A stretch of 64,000 bases of DNA from Cyclaneusma minus (taxonomy: Eukaryota > Ascomycota > Leotiomycetes > Marthamycetales > Marthamycetaceae), in assembly GCA_037179335.1 (NCBI GenBank), contig JAKZHN010000008.1, positions 1,054,001-1,118,000 on the forward strand, written 5' to 3'. This document shows positions 56,574-64,000 of this stretch, one piece after another. A program made the translations under genes and the position numbers. Position 1 is the stretch's first letter; every line of letters begins with the position of its first letter. Under the pieces are notes generated by a model. That model worked only from the letters and a program-made list of their open reading frames with translations, did no database searches and was not told the DNA's origin.

Positions 56574-56731
56574 TTCGATAGTCTCTTTTGTTCCACCTCG
56601 AGACCGACATGTCATATTTCGAGGCCCTGGAAAACAGCGACATGCGACAAAGCCTGAGCCGATTTTGAGGATTCCTGCCAGGAAAGGGCTGGGGGGAGAA
56701 GGCAGTCCAAAGACTCATTGCTTCTAGGGAG

Positions 56732-58615
56732 TTAACTCGGTTTTCTCATTCGTCGAATGTTTCCCTGAGCGGGCTCCTCAGTCTCCAAAAGAGCGTCCTT
56801 GAGCTCAAGCTCAACTTTGTCTCCGAACTTAGCATTGATTTCTTCCAATGACAAGCCCATGGTCTGATGTCAAAAGTTAGCGCATATACGGCCTTAAATA
56901 TTTGCGAGCTGCATTCAACTTACCTCGGGAAAGTAGAAAATGATGAAGATGGTGCTGACGGTAGTCACAGTCATGAGAATCATGTAGAACTTCCATCCAA
57001 TGTTCCGGATACCGACAGAGACTGGCGCGCTCTAGGCGATCACATTGCCGAAGAAACTGGCAAATACGAGTGTGCTGCCCTCGCTCCGCAAGTGTGTGGG
57101 CCAGATCTCGGAGCCGTAGACATATATATGATGTGCACTCGACCCTTGCGGCAGTTGGTGATTATGCCGAGTTACCAAGCACTTGGGGTGAGGTTAGGTA
57201 CTTACGTGGAAGTGAAGAAGGCGCCGAAGATGAAGTAGAAGGCGACAATGGCGTAGAAGGCGACAATGGCGTTAACACCCGCGGTGTTGGTCGAGTCGAG
57301 ATAGTATTTGATCAGGGCGCCCATCATCGCCAAAATTGCGGCAGCCCCGAAACCACCGACGACTGTAAGTACCTATATTAGCAAACTTACTATCTTCATC
57401 GTCAGACAAAAAGAGGGGCTTACTCAGGAGCTTGACCCGGCCAGCACGATCGAGAAGAGCAATGTTGATGCAACATCCAATAAGAGCGCAGACAGCCCAG
57501 ACAACCCCGAGACCCAGCTGAACAGTGTTCCCGAATCCAAGTCCAGCCATAAACGTTGGAATCAGGTTAGCAATGGCTGTGATACCGGTTCCTTGGCCCA
57601 TAATCCAAAGAACGATGGAAACGATGGCTCTCTTTCTCAAATGCGGTGTGCTGAATATGTAAACAAACCCCTTGGGAAGCAGCTTCTCAGAGTCGACCTG
57701 TGCCTTGATTTGCACAGCTTCAGCTCTCGCCAGAGTACCTAGAGTCCGGGTCGTATTTAGAATTGTGCAGGTACTCCAAGACTTTCAGCGCATCCTCATC
57801 ACGATTCTTTTCCATTTGATTCCGGAAGAAAATAAAGCGAACACAGGTGGAGAATTCCCACGGCCGCCAGTACGATGAAGTTCAAGCGCCATTGAATTGC
57901 GGTCTTCACGAAGCTGAATGCCAGGGCGCAGAGAGCAGCAACGATATATGCTGTGACGATTCCACAGCCTTCGATGCCAACGAGCAGACCGCGGCTGTGC
58001 GGTGGAGCTACTTCGCTCATGTAGACGGGCGTATTTGCCATTGACATACCGGCCCCGATACCGCAGAGAACTCGTGAGAAAAATAGCATTCCGATACTCA
58101 CTGATCGGCTTGAAGGGCTGCTGAGACGATGACGGTGATAGCGGCAGCTGCGTTTGCAGGCTTGCGCCCAAATTTGTTGGAGACAGGGGCTTGCGTGAGC
58201 GAGCCCACCATGGCTCCCCCAAGGAACCTTATGTTTCTATTAGCAAAGACAGGCAAAACAAGGTCGGCTTTCTTACCCTCCCAATAGGCCATCAGTGATC
58301 TCAGTAGCATTCGATCCAGTCAGAAACTTGGCGACGAAGCTCGTCTGAGCCAGTGTGCCGGAGATTATGTTGGCGGAGAAGCCATAAAGGAAGCCACCAA
58401 GACAGGCTGTGATAATGATCTATATCTTATCAGATTCCAAGACATCAACAAAGGATGAAGATAATACTGACCGCAACGTTCACCCAACTCGTATGCCTCG
58501 GAATATCGACGGACTGAGCTTTTTCATTCTCTCGAGTGCCTTCTGACAAAGTCTTCTTAGTTATCTGGCTCGTTTTCTCTGAAGAGGCTATCTTTGACTC
58601 CGACATTTCGGCCAT
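56732..58615 (-). pseudogene. MFS sugar (hexose/lactose permease-type) transporter pseudogene
   Basis: From MAEMSESKIASSEKT at 58615 to the terminal TAA at 56732 the layout is that of a 12-TM sugar porter. It has ITACLGGFLYGFSANIISG (TM1), NKFGRKPANAAAA (motif GRK), IGAGMSMANTPVYMSEVAPP, IVGGFGAAAILAMMGALIKY, YGSEIWPTHLRSEG and a C-terminal tail. Lesions: a 1-nt deletion near 58105 (QAG/SVSIG), loss of the PESPRWL motif with frameshift near 57816, a further frame shift near 57740, and a TAG at 57032..57034 where the family has Trp (TGG to TAG). An 18-bp in-frame tandem duplication (57235..57270, AIVAFY twice) is a possible fifth change. Introns between the pieces are otherwise canonical. It is a former plasma-membrane sugar importer, no longer able to give a full product. 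Confidence 0.88.
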
Positions 58616-60175
58616 GCTTGCGATAAAAGGGGGAGTGGGTCAGAAGATTTTTCGAGTCCGCGTCTAAGGGCTATAATCACAATGCCGCTGGGAAGCCAAG
58701 AAACGGATTGTTAAAGAACCGATACAGGAAGACAGATATCAAAGTTGACGGAGATTTTTGGAGGAGAGTGACTTATATGTAACCAAGGGGTGGATCTCTT
58801 CTCGAATGGTATGGTTTTCCCAAACTGGTCGACCTCCCTGCAAAGTCTTTTTATCACGATAGTATCGAAGTTCCATTGGTCCAGATCATGGCGTTGCCTG
58901 TGGTAGGACTGCCAGATGGTATCTCTCTTTGCCCTTGCTATTTGCTGCCTTGTAATAGCTTCTCGCATATGCGATCTGCGAAACTTGGGTTGCGTGTCAT
59001 TCGTGATACTCGAGCAGCGAGGCTATACTTCATGTTCGATTTTGCTGATCCAATGCTCAATGCATGGTCTGCAGGATGCCAACAACCACCATTTGATATT
59101 GCTTCGCCCGATACACTTTCTAACTTCGAGCGGAATGGGTCCGACTCCTTGTTTGGAGTGCCGTCTTGTGGGGATGAATGGCGGAGGGCGCGGTGATGAC
59201 ATCTGCCTGTGCTGCAGCAAGCAAGTATCGGTTATCCCTTCGCTTCAGCTGACGATACATTTAATGTATGTTCCAGCTCTCAAAAACCCCTGAAACAATA
59301 TGCGATGTGTAGGCCTGCACCTAAGTGCACCGGCGACCGGGATAATGGAAGTCAAGCAAGCTGCAGCTGCCTGCACATCGATATATGCGATTAAGGAGTC
59401 GGCATCTAACTTTCAAAAACGTAGAAGGATCTCCCAAAAAGAGCCTGAGCAGAGGCGATTCTCCCGTCGTCATCTATTATTATTCAACAAAGTACCAAAG
59501 CAGGACCCCAAATGGATTACCTACCTCATATCACACTACTGGGCTTCTAGGGCTGACTGGATTGGGTCTATGTGATCTTCTCGAGACCCTACAACCCCCA
59601 CATCCCTCACGGGCTAAACCCATCTTTCGCTGCGTTCTATCTGGGAAACCACCAATTTTTGGCCGGTGTCAATCGAAGGGCGTATATGTCAATTGTTTTG
59701 AGGGCCTGAGCAGATCAGCGACTCAGTAGAAGTGGGACCGTGGGAGCTGGGCAGAGCTGTCGAGACTCGACGTGCAAATCCTTACATCTCGCTTGAGCGA
59801 GGACCCTTTGGACCTCTGCCCCGTCTCGTCAAAGTGCCCCTCCTACCCCAGGACATGGGAACAGTGGTCCGTTTACTCTTCCGAATCCTACGAAGGCAGT
59901 AGTAGCCGCGGTGATCACTGACCAATGCTTCATCCCATCGCAAATAGCTTCCAAGTAAGTCGAAACTTTTCGTAGTGTAGAATATAACTCCAATGTCAAA
60001 TAGGTATCTGTCAACGTAGCCAGTCCTAAGCGCCATCTTGTCCCATGCAATTCTCCAACCAGCGTTGCCATCCTCCTGTAGATCCTGAATTAAATCTCTT
60101 CCAGGCGTCACACCAACAACAAGGTGCGACGATACTCACGCTTACAATCAGGGTCTCTTGGACTTCTTCGACTGA
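58616..60175. other. intergenic, no gene recognised
   Basis: Open frames up to 125 codons on both strands lack domains or splice sites. No repeats of note were found. It separates the transporter pseudogene from the rearranged SPT8 locus. Confidence 0.4.
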
Positions 60176-62528
60176 TCAGGGAGGAACAGAAGCGATTTCA
60201 TAGCCCAATAAGACTTCGGTATTGGTGCCTTCCCAGCCACGGTTACCAGCGGCGCTGATCATATACTTGCACGTCGGGTCGATGTAAAGCGCGCTGATGA
60301 CACCTGCTTTCGGTGGTCCAGGTACGATCAAAAAGGGAACCGTTGAGTGCTTGGTAGTAGAAGCAGGTTCGCGCAGATCGTACAAACGGAGGATATCATG
60401 TGATGCACTTCATGTGAATTAGCAGATGCACGTGGAAACTGTTTTCGTGGGAAGAGCGATGTAGAACAACATACCAGATCAAATGGCTCGAGTTGGGCAT
60501 CGCCCTGACCGCACTCACGGCACCACTTCCCGCAGGGAACTTGAATGTTCTCTCCGCCGTCCTGAATCCCTTGTGCAGACTAAACTCTTCGACAGTGCCA
60601 TTACGTCTGCCAGCATAGATAAAGTTCCCGTCCGGAGACCAGCAGGCCCCCATACACCAAGGCGGAACACCATTACGGGGCGGTATTCTGGCGATAGGGT
60701 TGGGCTGTCGTCGATCCCAGACTCGTAGGGTACCATCAATAGAGGCTGCCAAGAAGGTGGTGTCCGAGGTCGCCACAGCATCTTGCGTGGTAGGAGCCGC
60801 GGGGAGAGTCATCAATGAGTCGTTGAGCTCCTCGGCATGTGGAAGCCCACCGGTTCCATTGATATGATTCGACGGGCTTGTCGTAGAGGCTCCATTGCCG
60901 TCATCAAACTGCACAGATGTTTCAGGAGGCTGAACGGCAGGGGCTGTTGTGCTTGAATCGGCTGCTGTAGGGTCACTCAGAGCTTCAGTATCGCCCATGG
61001 AAATATCGCCATCAACTTGTACATGCTCGCCGCCGTTGTTGTTTAGATTAATGGCTTGTTGGAACTCGTCGTCGTCATTGTCAAATTGACCTCCCGAAGG
61101 AGCCATCTCGTTGTCGCCAAACAAGGAGCCCTCGCCGCCGTCGCCGAAAAGAGAGTCGTTGTCATCAACCGCTGAGCCAGGGGCATCTTCCATGCCTTCT
61201 TCTTTGCCTGCCTCCGCTCTGGACACATTGCCATTGATGCCGTTTGGGAGACTTCCATTTGTGAGAGTCATACTGCCGTTGTTGCTGGAGAATGTGCCGC
61301 TTCCATTGGGAAGCTCGATCTCACCGGACTCGCTGGGAACGGGCAAGCTAGAGGCAGGTCTGATCTCTATGGCAGATATCTGACCTCCGCTTCCCCCGAA
61401 CGAGCGTTTCACTTCTCCAGTATTCAAATCCCAATCGTTGATCGTCTTGTCCCAGCTCCCGGAAAGGAGAGATTTCTCATCTTGTGATAACGTCAGAACC
61501 GACACCGCAGATGAGTGTTTCTGCAAGGATGTTATTCTTTTTCCTTCATCATGCCGAACACTCTGAAGATTTATTGCGCCCGATTCCAGGCCGGAGAGGA
61601 GCCACAGCGCATCATGATGGACCGCCAACGAATACACCGGCGACAAGGCATACTCGTCGCTAGCATTATAGCCAATAGTAAGATGGGCGATAGTAACATG
61701 GAATCGGTGCGCAACATCATCATTCATCGCAAAAGTGGTGTTAGTGCTGTTAGTGGCCGTATATTTTGAAGTGTCGTAGCCTCCAAGAATCAGGCTAGCT
61801 TGAGCTTCGTCCCCTAGTGAGGTCAGCACTTGTTCATTGATTGTGGCTCTTCTCGACTTACTATAATAGGCTCCCGCATTGTATGCCCAAGACAAACTTG
61901 GTATCATTGACTGGTTTTTTAGTGACCACAGTAAGCTCGGCTGTGGATCATTCATGGTCGAGAAATTACTTGGCTCGGGATCGAGGCCAATACTGCCCAT
62001 CCAGAAGTCCGGTGTCGCAATGGTGGCAACAACTTGCGATGTCAAGTTTGGTCCTCCTCCACCGACATATCCAAGCGTGAGAGTGTCGTGGCCGAAGTTG
62101 CCATTGCCTGTGTATCCAAGTTCGGTCTCGAGATCAAGCTCGAAGGTTCCAGCGTCGATAGTCTGCCATGTACTCGATTCGTTAGAGTAGACGACCCCTC
62201 CGCGTGAAGTGCAAGAAGACGTTGAGTTGCATCCCTGAGGATCAATGACCCAAGTTGTATCGGATGCCGTGGAAATAAGGACATTCGATTTTTGGGGTGG
62301 AGTGCCGATGTTGACAGCAAAAGAACTCCAATTTCCAGCTCCATCAGTGTCCCTAGACTCTCCTGTTAGCCTCTGTAAGATAGAGTACCATTTCAAATAG
62401 ATTACTAACTCTTGAGAGAGGTTAAGTCTACTTACCAATTCTGACTCGTCGGAACCGAAATCGGCGAAGGAATCGCCATATCGCGAGTTTGGAATCAAGC
62501 CGCCAATGTTTCCATAACCTCCGGTCAT
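60176..62528 (-). CDS. chimeric ORF: pepsin-like aspartic protease part fused to SPT8 WD40 body, 724 codons
   Basis: Possible exons: 62528..62436, 62372..61862, 61813..60475 and 60407..60176. The first part reads as a pepsin-like (A1) protease N-lobe: NWSSFAVNIGTPPQKSNVLI, SDTTWVIDPQGC, Asn-rich glycosylation sites and EAQASLILGGYDTSKYT. The catalytic Asp-Thr-Gly is replaced by TASDTTW, and the C-lobe and signal peptide are missing. From about 61658 the same frame becomes SPT8, the SAGA WD40 subunit: LSPVYSLAVHHDALWLLSGL, KRITSLQKHSSAVSVLTLSQ, SGSWDKTINDWDLNTGEVKR, an acidic Asp/Asn-rich insertion, AASIDGTLRVWDRRQPNPI and ICASHDILRLYDLREP. The protease introns (63 and 48 nt) are stop-free and in frame. 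A working SPT8 would need the separated first exon at 63722..63988. Confidence 0.75.
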
Positions 62529-63721
62529 GGAAACGAAAAGGCTTTTCTACCAGTATCGAACATGATTTCGCATAAGGCTGGGTGCTCTGAATGCTCAGTG
62601 AACTCTTGGCAATCTGATGAGAGAGGGGCTATCCATGTTCCTCAAGGATTTGACAAGCATATGCCCACCAGCCTTGGGATAACGGGTCGTAAAGGCTCTG
62701 GATGGGTGGACAAGGTGGTACTTGCGTGGGCGAAGTTCAGCCATGAAGAGTATCTGTGAGGCTCTGGGCAAGTTCACAACGTAGTACCAGCTGAAATGTT
62801 GTTACACTGCTTTGTGGCGGAAAGACTAGAACTCACTCTATCTACAAACTGAGGCTAAGAGGATGAAACCTACCAATTAGATTCCCCGGCATCTGATTAA
62901 AATTTTAGAATTGTCTAGCTGCTAGGCACCGTCCAGAAAACCTCGGAAGATTCGAGTAATTGGAGAGTATTCCGATGACAAGGCTGCCGCACTCCCCTGC
63001 TACAAAGCGGCACAGAGCAAGACAACTCAGCCGCAGCCGCAGCCTTTCTTTATTTTAAGTCACACCCAAGTTGTTGGTCGATTGATCCGTGTCATCTCTA
63101 TCGCACTGCATGATCCTGCACGGCTTAACCAGTCGCAAGAGCCCCAGCCGAGTGATATATGCCGCTCGCCCACACCCGTCCATCTTCGAATAACCAATTA
63201 ACTGGCAACTCTCCACAATTACAGTCCCGCGTTCTCCGACATCCTACGGCCCTAAATTTTGTACGTAAACTTCTTCGACCCCATGGCCTCTTGAATCCCG
63301 TCCCCCACCTGTGACGGCAAATTACGAGCAAGAAATGCAGGTCTATTATCTGTCTAGTTGTTTTGCCTTCCCTCTACCTGAATGAGCCTTAGAATGACCA
63401 TATATAATTAGACAAGCCCCGCGCCAAATGCGATTTGGGCTTGTAACATTCGATTTTGATTGTTCAGAAGTCCTTAGACTGAAGATCGGTCTTAACAACC
63501 CAGTAAAACAGTAAGCAAAAATATTCCCACATCGGACTCCCAGTGCTAAATTTGAAGTAATGTCTTTAGACGGCGGAGGTGGGACCATTGGGTCTACGTC
63601 TATGTTTCCGTTGAAGCCCAGATCAACCGCGAACACAGCCGTACTTGGCGGCTTACCAGATGGCTACGTTTGCTGCTATCTAGCTGCCCAAAGTGTTGAG
63701 TAAGTCGTACCCTCGATGATT
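62529..63721. other. sequence separating SPT8 exon 1 from the chimeric ORF
   Basis: About 1.2 kb with no recognisable gene. It would be the promoter of the protease part if that gene was inserted here. It contains short frames only; flanks of a target-site duplication could not be identified by eye. Confidence 0.4.
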
Positions 63722-63988
63722 TCAACTTTTGGCCAAAATCTGACGAAGCCAAGAATCAGCGTTTTTCTGCACAGGCTCTTCGTTCTCCCAATAGCTCATT
63801 AAAACTCCAGCTTTAGTGACCGAGTCGACGAAAGGATGGCGTTGGGCGACCGTCAGGAGTGTTTTCCCGTTTATCGTCGAAGCCCCATCGTATTTCCGCA
63901 CATAGCAATCGCTGCCACCAGTGAACCAGTAGCGCATGTCAGGGGTAACGGCGATCGCGTTTATAGAGGTACTTTGTGGTGCAGCCAT
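63722..63988 (-). pseudogene. SPT8: SPT8 N-terminal exon, detached
   Basis: An ATG in CCACCATGG context starts MAAPQSTSINAIAVTPDMRY, then WFTGGSDCYVRKYDGASTIN, TVAQRHPFVDSVTKAGVLMS and YWENEEP, the first WD-repeat block of fungal SPT8. After NEEP the frame loses similarity and stops at 63722; a GT (GTGCAG) at this point could be the original donor. The expected continuation (SPVYSLAV...) lies about 2.1 kb downstream on the same strand behind the protease-like segment. Whether the two halves are still spliced together over that distance is unknown. Residues upstream of the ATG may lie beyond the window edge. Confidence 0.75.
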
Positions 63989-64000
63989 GGTGGGAACGAT

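Larger units (their letters stand above)
54755..56731. other. gene-poor stretch with repeats and hairpins
   Basis: No gene was recognised. A degenerate repeat lies at 55490..55775 and hairpins at 56468..56573 (separate entries). A short repeat of TCTTGCTGTC-type (55145..55200) occurs upstream of these. Confidence 0.45.

Noticed and set aside
57272..58310. The three transporter pieces as separate small genes
   Set aside because: They are consecutive parts of one sugar-porter layout broken by frameshifts, with canonical introns between other parts.
1..64000. tRNA or rRNA genes
   Set aside because: No cloverleaf with matching A and B boxes and no rRNA-like sequence was recognised by eye; a covariance-model scan would be needed to exclude them.

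Overview
This window is nuclear DNA of a filamentous ascomycete (Pezizomycotina). Genes are interrupted by short introns (about 48-75 nt, a few of 150-450 nt) with GTRAGT-like donors and CTRAC-type branch points. The gene set is typical of such fungi: PIS1, APL3, ORC1, PRP46, NAS6, CK2 beta, SPT8-like, a TMF/Sgm1-like golgin and two MFS transporters. I could not fix the class from sequence alone. No rRNA, tRNA, CRISPR array or prokaryotic gene structure was seen.

Layout. 1-9.5 kb holds the 3' end of a DUR3-like urea permease, a convergent DUF1989 (urea carboxylase-associated type) gene, a small secreted Cys-rich candidate, a MITE-like element, an MFS drug-type transporter and a 2OG-Fe(II) oxygenase. 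9.5-14.5 kb holds CK2 beta and a 737-aa unknown protein whose 5' part carries six introns of exactly 54 nt, five of them in tandem near-identical exon-intron modules. 14.5-19.7 kb is gene-poor, with decayed duplicated repeats and gene remnants. 19.7-34.4 kb is a housekeeping block: RBM39-like splicing factor, NYN-like/CCCH zinc-finger protein, PIS1, nitrilase-like amidase, PLP homeostasis protein and AP-2 alpha. 34.8-36.5 kb is a satellite-like array of about 85-bp units with 167-bp higher-order copies. 37-54.8 kb holds a GPI-anchored Ser/Thr-rich wall protein, a TMF-like golgin, NAS6, PRP46, ORC1, an unknown 611-aa protein, prefoldin 5 and a gene with an in-frame TAG. 54.8-64 kb holds low-complexity repeats and hairpins, an MFS sugar-transporter pseudogene with several lesions, and a rearranged SPT8 locus. 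There the SPT8 first exon lies about 2 kb from the WD40 body, and the WD40 body is fused in frame to part of a pepsin-like protease.

Functional themes. The left edge pairs urea uptake with a urea-metabolism-associated protein. Splicing (RBM39-like, PRP46), proteasome assembly (NAS6), replication origin (ORC1), endocytosis (AP-2) and phosphoinositide synthesis (PIS1) are dispersed core functions, not a cluster. The main novelties are the tandem 54-nt intron modules, the protease-SPT8 chimera, the multi-lesion pseudogene and the structured repeat arrays. All exon joins were worked out by eye from splice consensus and frame and have no transcript support.
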